This document shows positions 46,290-56,640 of a DNA stretch of 64,000 nt, piece by piece (within the stretch, counting starts at the first letter, position 1; every line of letters starts with the position of its first letter). The notes below the pieces were generated by a model. That model had not been told where the DNA came from. It did not search any database and saw nothing but the letters and a program-made list of their open reading frames with translations. The DNA is from Atherix ibis (Eukaryota > Arthropoda > Insecta > Diptera > Athericidae), in the NCBI GenBank assembly GCA_958298945.1, contig OY282609.1, positions 35,003,212 through 35,067,211 on the forward strand, in the 5' to 3' direction. The position numbers and the translations under genes were made by a program.

Positions 46290-47375
46290 GTGTATAACTT
46301 AAAAATGCGGGATTGACAACAGATGGCATAACTTTTACACATGGTTTGTGTTAATACGAGTAATAACTCATATGGCATTTTGGAGGTTAAACATCTGTCA
46401 GTTATTCTCGATTAGTCATTGAACGAAATAGTGTAAACAACAAAGTTTTTTTTTGCTTCAAAAATGTCGAATTTCGTACCAAAAAAGTCCCATTTGCGGG
46501 AAGTATTGATTTACTTCTTCAATTTGAAAAAAAGTGCAGCTGAAGCACATCGATTGCTCACCGAAGCTTATCCTGAATATGTTCCATCGATTTCAACGTG
46601 CGAGAGATGGTTTGTGCGGTTCAGAAGTGGTGATTTTGACACGGAAGACAAAGAACGACCAGGTCAGCCAAAAAAGTTTGAAGATGAAGATTTGGAGGGA
46701 TTACTCGACGAAGACTGTTGTCGAACTCAAGAAGAAATTGCAAAATCATTGGGAGTCACTCAAGCAGCTATTTCAAAACATTTGAAAGCATCAGGATTTA
46801 TCCAAAAGCAAGGAAATTGGGTCCATGATACCAAGGTAATGCTCTGTATTTGGTGGGATAAGAAGGATGTGTATTATAAGCTATTTAAATTGGGCCAGAT
46901 GATCACAAGCAACCTCTACCGAACACAATTAATCCATTTGAAGCGAGCATTGGCCGAAAAACGCCCGGAATATGCGACCAGACACGAAGCCATAATATAC
47001 CATCATGACAACGCTCGGCCTCATGTTGCAAGACCGGTTAAAATTTATTTAGAAAACAGTGGCTGGGAAGTTTTGCCTCGCCCGCCTTATAGCCCAGACC
47101 TTGCCCCGTCCGACTACCATTTGTTTAGATCCATGCAAAACGCCTTTACCGGTATACGCTTCACTTCAGAACAGGGCATCAAAAATTGGCTCGATTCATT
47201 CTTGGCCTCAAAACCGGAGCAGTTTTTTTGGCGCGGAATCCATATGTTGCCAGAAAGATGGGAAAAAGAAGTGGCTTCCGATGGACAATACTTTGAACAA
47301 AATATATTGTAACAATTTTTCAAAATAAACACTCAAAGTTTGCCAAAAATCCCGCATTTTTAAAATATACACCCA
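46290..47375 (+). mobile_element. Mariner family D, internally deleted, open frame
   Basis: Inverted ends of 25 bp with two mismatches (gtgtataacttaaaaatgcg at 46290; its counterpart ends at 47372), with TA nearby on both sides. It is about 1.09 kb instead of the usual 1.3 kb, because part of the transposase is deleted. It keeps both ends and a single uninterrupted frame, so it could be mobilised by a related enzyme. Confidence 0.88.
46464..47312 (+). CDS. Mauritiana-type mariner transposase with in-frame deletion, 282 aa
   Basis: MSNFVPKKSHLREVLIYFFN opens the N-terminal DNA-binding domain, a Mos1-like start. The first helix-turn-helix contains STCERWFVRFRSGDF and the second TQEEIAKSLGVTQAAISKHL (about 88-107). 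At residue 119-121 the sequence passes from GNWV directly to HDTKVMLCIWWDKK. Relatives have about 65 more residues here, including the VPHEL linker and the GDEKW first catalytic Asp. The rest is complete: D182 in YHHDNARPH and D217 in YSPDLAPSDYHLF, 34 residues apart, ending SDGQYFEQNIL. One of three metal ligands is absent, so cleavage is not expected. The open frame could yield a protein that binds the ends without cutting. Whether the frame survived by chance, youth or selection is unknown. Confidence 0.88.
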   Translation: MSNFVPKKSHLREVLIYFFNLKKSAAEAHRLLTEAYPEYVPSISTCERWFVRFRSGDFDTEDKERPGQPKKFEDEDLEGLLDEDCCRTQEEIAKSLGVTQAAISKHLKASGFIQKQGNWVHDTKVMLCIWWDKKDVYYKLFKLGQMITSNLYRTQLIHLKRALAEKRPEYATRHEAIIYHHDNARPHVARPVKIYLENSGWEVLPRPPYSPDLAPSDYHLFRSMQNAFTGIRFTSEQGIKNWLDSFLASKPEQFFWRGIHMLPERWEKEVASDGQYFEQNIL

Positions 47376-48465
47376 ATATTTTTCCTTACATTTAATAATT
47401 TCAATGACGGATTTTCCGATTTTATTTGATAGCAAAAATTTATATAAATTTTTTATCAACTTCTCAAATAAACTCCTTACAATAAGTGAAAATTTGTTGA
47501 AAATAGTCAAATTTATTGTGGTATTTCGCATTCTAACTCTCGAAAATTGATTGCTTTAGTATTTCATGTACCTGATAGATGCCAACTATTATTTTTGTTT
47601 TACTTTTAGTCTCTCATAAATTATGCAACGAATCAAATATTGAATATTTCCAATTGACAATATGACTGTGAATAGTTTTTCATGCATTTGGAGCTACTAC
47701 AAATGTTCAAAGTAGTATTCATGATTTTGTTGTTGTTTCTTCTGCTTTTTTTATTGCAGTTTTATTATTTTTGTTGGTGGTATTATTTCTTTTTCGGAAG
47801 CAAATATAATAGAATTTTATATTCATTTAAATATGTTAGAATGCAACTGGAATTTATAGTAGACAATAAATGGTACCGACTAAATTCTAGGTAAATCCGT
47901 TAGAAACACAATTTAATTCGAATACGTATTCTTTCAAACAAACAGCATTTAATATAATCACGATATACGGTCTCTGCTAAATTGCACTATTGTGCAAGTG
48001 TAAATATTTGAATTTTTTTTTTGAAAGTGCAGAATGGCGATAGAGACTTCGATGTGATTGATAGAAAAACTGGACTATGGTTATAAAGACCTGAATTATA
48101 AGTATATACCTGTTTTACTTAACATTCTGATATTGGAATTGAACTGTGTTTATTTAGGATAAACTAAACAATGCAAACATGAACATTTTATGAAAAGGAT
48201 CGTGTATTTTCCATATGTTAGTTCATCACTAAATCGCTTTACGATGGTGTATCTACAAAATACATACAAACACGTACGTATTGCAAAGCGACTATTAATT
48301 TTTGAAAATTTTACAAAATGCATAATCTTCTTAATCTTCTGAAAGATGTGCTTATTGTGATGATCATTTACATTCGTATGATGATTTGTCTGAGTCGTTT
48401 ATAAAAAAATTGATTGACATTTTCCTTTTTTTGACATCTCACAACATATTGACGTTATGGGGCAC
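47376..48465. other. AT-rich stretch, no gene seen
   Basis: A 70-codon hydrophobic plus-strand frame at 47682-47894 is low-complexity, T-rich sequence. No motif is recognised. Confidence 0.55.
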
Positions 48466-48469
48466 CCCA

Positions 48470-49310
48470 ATTCAGGTGCGCGGGTTCGCCAAGATCCTAA
48501 AGTACAAGCGGAATCGACCTTGGCCTTTTCCCTGGTTATAGCCACCTTGCGTGTCATATACACACTCATTACCCTACAATGCTGGCTCTCCTCTTAAAAA
48601 CTGCCACGGCAAATCTATATATACCATTCTCTTCTACCTAACACTCCACTCACATCCACACCCTCATCATTCACCGCAATTCCACATGCACCTGGGTCAC
48701 ACAAATCCCCGTACAGGTCATACTCAATGAAAAGGTGCTTAGCACTCTCCTCCGCTGCCTCACAAGGGCATCCAGCCTACGCAGCCAATCCACGCCCGTA
48801 CAGGAACTAATTCATACTGCCGTATCCCGTGAGTAAATACCCAAAATACAGACCAAATTCAAATGATACGCAGATGAAAAGTACACTTCCCAAATGAACA
48901 TGTGAGTCTATCTGCCATTCACAATTTCATCCCATCGACGTTCCCAAATTTTATACATTCTGTTCAGGATCAGTACACGCCGCTGGCGTGGACTAAGAGC
49001 CTAAACCTCTTCATTCATAGCCGGACAACCAGCAAGCGGGATGCCCCACCATAGACGGTAGTTAATACCTCCACGGAGCACCTCCAGGTCCTATGGAATT
49101 TCTCCCATGGATATTCAAATATGTATACAAAGCCAGACATTGAGCAGAATTTATGCCTACCCTTGCATACTGGTAGCGTATAATGTCAGCCCATACACAC
49201 GACGCATACATAGCACACGGAACAAATTTACCCTTGTTCAGGACTCTCACCACTCGGAATCGAAACCGCCATTTTTTGCGAAATACTCGAACCAACAAAC
49301 GGTTTTATAT
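48470..49310 (-). mobile_element. R1-like LINE, copy 2 (3' part)
   Basis: Minus-strand sequence parallels copy 1: ggttatgaatgaagaggttt corresponds to the segment after 35790 in copy 1. It then has the conserved cgacgttc/ggatgagattgtgaatgg segment, the ctggatgcccttgtgaggc block (zinc-knuckle region) and ccaaggtcgattccgcttgt, which matches ccaaggtcgattccggttgc at 36298 in copy 1. It ends at the run ggggtgcccc (complement at 48478). The start is lost near 49310. No open frame survives. Confidence 0.7.
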
Positions 49311-49419
49311 ACAATGAAACTACAATAAATTCAGAACATATCTACAATATTTCCACTTCTTGATTTTTCTGACCTTACCCGAAGTCTTTTCAACTTTCTG
49401 TTGACTTTCTGTCACTACT

Positions 49420-50940
49420 TTCCAGCAACAATATCGATGAATGTATTTAATAGTTTCTTACCAATATTTTCCATGGTATATTAGGAAACTACATAGTTTT
49501 AGAAATAAAACGAACAAACTTTGGAAGAAAAATTTGCGTCGTAAGGACATTTCTGCCTTTGATGACTTTACTACCTGCTTCAATGAATTTAAAAAAGGTT
49601 CCTACTAAGTATTCGGGTTATTTTGTATAATGATTTTGGTTTTTTTTTCAGATTTATTAATAAGAAAAGGCAGAATTATTGTTTTTTTTCAACATGTCCA
49701 TCATAACATTTTGAGACAGCTTTTTCTTCAAATGAATTTCAAACTCACATCACAAATTATCATCTTGCACTACATTTCGTATCTAACATTTCTCAAAATA
49801 TTATTTCGAGTATCATTAATGAACTCAAATTCGATTTTTCTTCTTGTTTTGATGGTATAACTACTGTTTTTGTCAAATCCTACTCCGAAGCATTACTTAT
49901 TCCTTTAGAAAATATTTTTACCAAGTCATTCTTAAGCGATTAATTCCCCACTATATACAATAGAAAAACTACTTCATAAAAAAGGTTCCAAGAATGAGAT
50001 AATAATATATAGAGCAATAGCTAAACTGTCTTGTATGTTTAAGATGCTAATTTATTCCCAACTTATTAACCAATAAAAAATATTGGTTAATTTATTCCAA
50101 ACTTTCTACATCGACGATAATTAATCTATTGGAATTCACCTCTTTTACTACTTCAAACTTCTTAAAGGGTAAGTAAAGCTTTTGACACATTTTTTTATTC
50201 TTTTATTTTGCTTAAACTAAAGAAATTGGGGTTCTATTCATTAATATTTAATTGGTATAGGTCTTAAATAACAAATAGGATTAAACAGGTATTTTTTCGC
50301 AACTCCATCTCAAGGAGCATTTAAGCACTATAAGGACCACTATTGCTTATTCTTGCTATCGACGACATTTTAAAATTAATTTAAAATATAAAATTTGAAT
50401 TTACGCTCATGGTATGAGATTTTTTTCAACTATTTAAATGATATAAACCACATTCTGAAGGATATAAATATTTTCTATTATTGGTGACTTTCTAATGGTC
50501 TCTTACTGGACCTAGAAAAGTGGCAAAGTAATGGCATTTTCTGGAAGTCTTACACCACGTATTTATATATATTATTTACGAAAAATGAATGAATTCTATT
50601 ATAAACTTAGATGTTTAACTTAATAAAAAATCAAAATTTTCCTTTTATTTTAACTTTATTGTCATTAAGAATAGCATATATCGACTCAGTTATAATATTC
50701 CTTTGTATCTATGGTTTGGTCAATTTATTATATATGCTACAATATTAGACGTATTAAATTGGGCCAGTTTGCAAGGTTTGCATTAAGGTATCCGCAATTG
50801 GAAAGTATTCCGATTTTGGATCTTTTAATCAAAAAAATATTGTTCATCGCTTGTTTATTGTACTAAATATATCAAAATATATATTTTCGTATCTAAAAGA
50901 GCACTGAATTTTGATGAGTTAGCTCAAAGAAAAATAATGA
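49420..50940 (+). mobile_element. LINE reverse transcriptase remnant, another lineage
   Basis: Readable RT pieces in order: KTNKLWKKNLRRKDISAF (pre-RT linker), ISSIINELKFDFSSCFDGIT, FVKSYSEALLIPLENIFTKS, YRAIAKLSCMFKMLIYSQLI (about 50005-50065), KAFDTFF near 50175, LKKLGFYS, RIKQVFFRNSIS and GPLLLILAIDDI. These follow the RT block order up to the VPQGSxLGPLLF region. The YRAIAKLS wording separates it from both the Jockey-like and R1-like copies here. The catalytic YADD is not recognisable. Frame breaks are frequent, and no 3' tail is seen. Confidence 0.65.
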
Positions 50941-51349
50941 TATACTTGTGTAGGTAAATTAGCTCAAAATACAAACTTTAAAGTTGACAATAACAATATA
51001 GACAGTATAAAACTCAATACTCCTATGGAGGAGTTTGACATGTGATAGAAATTAATAAGATAGACCCATTTTGCTAGTATACAAGTAAAAATAAAAGCAA
51101 CCAATTTATTTTTGAAATCGTTTAACATCGTCATAAATTCTGACAAGGACCCTTTTACCTGGACTCGTTAATCAGGTTTAGCATCAGGGGTTAAGTTATT
51201 TTTGTTAAGTTATCCCACCTTACAGCAAACATGGACGAAATCGCTATTATATGTCCATCAGAAAGAGTTGTACAAGAAATAATTTCCAAGATAAAAGAGG
51301 CGGCAAAAAATCTTGAGTAGCACATTTAAAAAGATAAAACAACATACAC

Positions 51350-51735
51350 ATATATAGTGTTTAATAAATCCGGCCATTTTTCACATATAAGGCGTTTAAT
51401 ATTCAATTGTAATGCATCAATAGTTGCTTGTTTATTGATCATTTGGACTTCTTCTTGTGTGGTTATTTGAAATCATCGGTCATCATAGACCAACACTTTC
51501 AAAAAAAATTCAAAAGTGCTAAATCACAATTTTTTAAATGGCATTGCATATCTATATTTTTTGAAATTATCGACTCGCCAAACTTTTCCCGCATTAAATC
51601 AATTGTGGCATTGTCTGTGTGGTACATAACGCCGTCTGGCTGAAACCACATATTCGTTAAATCAGTATCTTCCAATTCCGGTGACAAAAAGTGCATTATC
51701 ACCATTGACAGTAGCAGCAACTCCTTTCTCATTTT
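51350..51735 (-). mobile_element. DD41D-type transposase fragment
   Basis: Minus strand frame 51499-51732 reads MWFQPDGVMYHT (second catalytic Asp kept), then LMREKFGESIISKNIDMQCH, then CDLALLNFF, where the third catalytic Asp is Asn. The spacing is 41 residues by hand count. After a frameshift it continues toward 51360 with ATIDALQLNIKRLICEKWPD. It is related to the element at 4235-6085, but only the C-terminal half is present and no ends are found. Confidence 0.75.
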
Positions 51736-52155
51736 GAGTATGCTACCATGCCTTAAAGCACACCAAAGGATTAATTTTCGTAATATAGTGGTTCCTAGTG
51801 AATAATTTATGAATTGAATTCAGCCCAGTAATGATAATTCAGACCAGAGTGATGAAAATATGCTTTATTTTAGAAAAAAAAGTATATTATTAAATGAGCA
51901 TTATTTTGAAAATATTACAGAGCAAAATCATTAAATTTATGGCATTTGCGATGGTCCAACTATTGCACTTTAATTTTTGTGTGATAAGAATTTTATAAGA
52001 ATGTAAGCCCAAATCCAACCCTGAAATAGGCCATGTTGTAGTGGCAGACTGTCCCAATAATCAAGACTGTCCCATCAACATCTGCCTTTACCGGTGCAAT
52101 ATTATCGATACTACGTCCAGATTTTTGTCTTACTGATACGTGAATATTAGAATTA

Positions 52156-53470
52156 CTGGATTGTTCCGAAAGTAATTTCGTTTTTTTTGTATAAAAATTA
52201 AAGACGATTTTCTTACAGTGAATTAATATTTTCTTCAATTAAATATTGTCCAGTCTGATCCAATACCCTTTGCCAAATTTCTGGCGGTAGCATGATTCCA
52301 AGCTCATAAAATGTTTGTTCTTTTTAGGTAAAAAACTGATCCATGTGAATTTTTACCTCCTCATTTGAAACCGGAACAAATGATAATCAGAAGGTGCTAG
52401 GTCTGGAGAGTACGAGGTCTGTTCAAAAAGTATCGCGAAGTTTGAATTTCCGCGGGTTATGTATATTCGATTTTCGATTTTTCGTGGCGTTATGTTGGTA
52501 CTCATATCTCTCACTTATACCGGCAAGTTCCACTATTTTGAATGTTCAGTTAGTTTTTGACAGCTGCTTTGCTTGCACGTGTTTTGGCTGGTTTTCGATT
52601 TTTGCCCATTTTTGACCAAAAACAGCATCACATTAACATTGCTAAGGAGTTGTTGAACCCTATCCACGACGAACTAAATTTGTTCCAATCTGCCAGAAAC
52701 GCCCGGATTTGTGGAAGAACAAAAATTGGCTTTTGCACCATGATAACGCACCTGCTCACGCATTGTTTTTTTGTGCTCGAATTTTTGGCAAAAAACAATA
52801 CACTAATAATGCCGTAGCCACCGTATTCTCCATATCTGCCCCCCCTGTGACTTTTTCTTGTTCCCAAAACAGATTCTTTGATCCATTTTTTGGAATGGGC
52901 AAAAATCGAAGACGAGCCAAAGAACGTGCAAGCAAAGCAGCTGTCAAAAATTAACTGAACATTTCAAATGGCCATACTTGTCGAGAGACAAGAGTACCAA
53001 TATAATGCCACAAAAAATCGAAAATTGAATATACGTAACCCGCGAAAATTCAAAATTCGCAAAACTTTTTGAACAGACCTCGTATGGTGGGTATGGCAGT
53101 ATATCCCATCCAAGCTCTAAAAACTTTTTCCGAGATCAAAATTGCCGGATCGAAATTTCGCAAATCAGTTTTGGCACTAGCGCCCACTTAACACATCTTC
53201 TCAATACAAATCGAATAGTTTTTTTCTTGCTTGAAGAAAGCAATTAAAAAATAAAATATGCCAAAAATGCTGTTTTTCACTTTCCATATTTAAAAGGGTA
53301 TCAACCAAAAATTAATGTGCTGAATCAAGCGAATTTTTTTAAAAGCAAGCCCTGCTATGTCAGCTATGAAAATACGTATGATTATGCGCCTTAAGTGTGA
53401 AGTTAGTTGTGAGAAAAGACAATTAAGCCCTCTGTTGGGAAAAAACAACATTACTTTTCGAACATCCCAA
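52156..53470 (-). mobile_element. Mariner family F, split by a fold-back insert (F2)
   Basis: The left end ttgttccgaaagtaatttcg (from about 52161) and the right end acattacttttcgaacatcccaa, followed by TA 53471-53472, match the family F ends at 11623-12566. The left piece on the minus strand gives the C-terminal transposase part (IHMDQFFT, LPPEIWQRVLDQTGQY). The right piece holds the upstream remains, beginning just before the SPDL motif, and the 5' end. Between them sits the family A fold-back derivative at a TA. Rejoining the flanks gives a TIPTIYS-like reading in place of the usual HPPYSPDL. The transposase is heavily decayed. Confidence 0.82.
52413..53082. mobile_element. Mariner family A fold-back derivative (A5)
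   Basis: A 670-bp element with TA on both sides (52411-52412, 53083-53084). The left about 200 bp and the right about 210 bp are inverted copies of the family A 5' terminal region. The short core is sense-strand transposase: FDQKQHHINIAKELLNPIHD, then a deletion to SARNARICGRTKIGFC (out of frame with the LHHDNAPAH region) and then the TFSCSQN part. Both junctions between core and ends equal those of the copy at 4715-5638. This copy has an extra internal deletion that removes the first catalytic site. Confidence 0.9.
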
Positions 53471-53472
53471 TA

Positions 53473-55499
53473 TTTCATTAAAAAATTTTCTCAGTTCGAC
53501 AAATAGCAAGCACACTATGCTGGTTATGTTGCTGATTATGATGAAAGAAGTACACGCTAAGTTGCATTATAAAAACGATTATTTTTATTGAAATAATTGG
53601 ATAATTTCCAAGCATTGCTAATGCGCATATCTTTTCATGAATAAATTGCAACCCTTGCCAAATGCAACTGATATTAACAGAATATTTGAACATGGCCGAC
53701 TGAAAACAAATTTCTGTGGGAAAATACCTTATTATCCGCTCTTGAGATAATAATTCGTTGCAGAATCTTTACCTTCCTATATGATGGTGGAGAAGTCCGT
53801 TGTTTGTAGTATAAATAAAATCATATAGAAATATATATACCTTATCGAAAATGTGCAGTTTTAAAAGCAAAACTATGAATAATTGTAGATTTCATACAAT
53901 AAAAAAACCCGTAGCCAAAAAATCATTTTATTATCAAAGTTATTTTATAATTTCTAACCTATAAGTTATTACTACCTCATTAAAAAATTATCTATCACAA
54001 TTTTTTTATATACATATATTATCTGTTTTTATATGTAACATCTTTAATTTAGCCATTACAAAATCAAGATCCCATCGCAACTCATTATTTCCGGCTTTAA
54101 GATCAATTCCATTTATATAACTTTCTTCGAAAGTCTTATTCCTTTTAAGATGTTCTGTTTTTTAATATCAGAAAGACAACTACTATGGTAAAAATGCTAA
54201 CAGAACAATATAATGAAGCAGAAAAAAACAATGTTTTGCTGCAACAATGACTTCCACGCGTTCTATCTATTATGACAAAGACATTCGATTGAAGCGTCAC
54301 GAGAAATAAAAGTACTTAAGTTCTGGTTAAATAAAATACAGTCGAACTAAACTAGACCAATACGAATGAAAGGATATTGATAAGAATGACAAACTATATA
54401 AGAAATAATGAACGAGATTTTTCTCAAAATACAAAAATCCTAAAATACTGGAAAAATAAGGAATATCATCTTCGTTTGGTACTTCTATAATGACTCCTAT
54501 GTAGAGTAGCTTCGACGAAAATTTTTATCAATAGAATAGCATCAATAGATCATAATAAAATAGAATGGAGAGAAGAATAGTGGGTGTATGGTGGATGTAT
54601 TAACAAAAAATGGAATAGCATTCAGGGTACAAGAATGTGACAAAAGATACTTAAGTGTGGCGAAAAACAAAAGATGTCCTGGAACAACAGTTCCCAAAGA
54701 GTTTGCTTAGATCTTGATTTATTCTGTTCCACTTTTATTTATTTTCGTATTCTCGTACACTGTTCGGATTTCTTGTTCTTGTCCTCATTTAATTTTCATT
54801 GTACAGCATTTTACTCGTAAGTTATTTGAGAATTTTTTCACAATTTATTCAGTCCAAGTTTTTAGCTATTCTCTTAGACGAGTAGATAGTTATAGTGTGT
54901 TTTTTTATTATTATTAAGAAGTTTTGCACTCCAAAAAAGGAATATTTTTTCATAAACCAGAGTGTATGTATTTACTTGTAGTACTCAAATAAAGTTTTAG
55001 TTAGACATTTTTCTCAATATTCATTTGTTTAGCAGTAACTAAAAAAAACTGCATTCCTTAAACAAAATAAGGCAACGCCAATTCTGATATCGTATCTCAT
55101 GGTCTTTTAGATACGGCCTGATTATCTTGCTCTATCATAATTATGTTTCCTTTCTATTCCTACCAGAATTACAATATCATATACACTAATGTTTTTGCTT
55201 TTTAAGTAATTATATTACTAATATATATATTTTATATATATTTAAAAAAAGACCATCCACGCATTATAAATCACCAAAATTCACTTGCCGATCCTTTTAG
55301 AAAACACTCATCGATATATAAAACGGTTTTGAAGAGAGCGATCTACGAACACCTCCACGTATCAAGAATGAGATTTAGGACATTTTTAGCACGACTCAAG
55401 TAGGTAATACTTTTTCTTTTTCTGCAAAACTACTAATTTGAATGATTCTAAAATAGTAGAATTTTTTTTAGAAACATTCTGTATTAATAAGGATGTAAA
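53473..55499. other. AT-rich stretch, little recognised
   Basis: No gene is supported. A plus-strand frame at about 55256-55395 (DHPRIINHQNSLADPFRKHS, ending FLARLK-stop) looks more protein-like than its surroundings but has no motif I can name. It could be a LINE C-terminal scrap. Confidence 0.4.
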
Positions 55500-56640
55500 C
55501 TTAGACCTCCTTAGCATTTGGCCAATTCTGTTAGTAGGCGTGGCAGATTATAGATAGCTCTAAGCACCGCACACTAGATCTTTTCTACAGACAAGTCCAT
55601 TATTTTTCTATAACTCCCACGTGTCCGAAATATCCAACATAACTTGACACTACTATTATTGAGTAGGTTATGTTGAATTTTATTGATTTTAGAATCACTT
55701 AGTAGTCTGCGAATGACTTTGACGGTGGGAAGACTCAGGCAATTGTGAGAACATTTCATTGATCGAAATGGCCTATACCAATTTCAATCGCTTTTTTTAA
55801 TACCTACAACTTCTCATACTACGGAGACAGTCTGTATGAAAAGTTGTAGGCTGGAAAGACCCCACAATGAAGATCACGTATTTAATGGAATACACATTCT
55901 TCGAGATAGACGAGTGCCTTTTTAAAGCTACCCGGAGGATGCTGAAATGATATTTGGAAGTGGGAAGAGAAAGATAAGATATCTACCGCTTATTGAGATC
56001 GTGAAGGTGAAGAAGGCTTCGTGAAGGTGAAGAAAGATATGTTTTCGACCAGGTTCGATTAGGAATGAGTATACCGGTAATTCCGATATGCTTCGACTGG
56101 CTAGTCTGATACAACAGTTAACCGCTATGTGACTCTTTTCACGAAATGACGAAAAAAGTCGGTTGAAAGTTATCAATAAAGAAGTCCCAATTTATGGTAG
56201 TTTTTTTCTAGAAATTTTAAAATGCTAGGCAAAAGACAAATTGGTCTGAAGTTTTTATTTTTCTATTCAATTGCTATGGCCACTTCCAGGAGTTTATAAA
56301 TATAGACCTATCAAGAATTTTATTAAAAAGAATAATCATTTTTACGAAGTTTGGTCTAGGCCTGTTGAATTCAACTCCAAGAATGTGTTTGGCCTACCTC
56401 GTCTTCTGTCACTATAGACTTTCAGGGCAATATCTTTCTTCTAAGCTTACTTTTATTCACAAATGGGCGGTTGCATTACTTTAATTCACAAATGGGCCTT
56501 AAATAGGCTTTGGAATCGTTCACTATTGCGTAAAGAGCTAAAAATTCTTCAAAATATCGTCCTCTCAAATGCAGCCAATAGTTTGCAACGGATTTTTTTG
56601 AGAATCCAAGTTTACAAAAATACACGAGGACTGGTAAGAT
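55500..56640 (-). mobile_element. Degraded LINE remnant
   Basis: On the minus strand about 56370-56290 reads IILFNKILDRSIFINSWKWP. This resembles the RT block 'LFN-S-G-FP-WK' before YRPI in LINEs. Near 55560 it reads LRAIYNLPRLL, which resembles the LQNKAIRAIYNLP thumb-region motif. Between them only scattered fragments can be read. The order on the minus strand (RT start first, C-terminus last) is right for one LINE. Assignment beyond LINE is not possible. Confidence 0.45.

Noticed and set aside
55218..55245. TATA-rich run as a promoter
   Set aside because: Simple AT repeat with no gene downstream.
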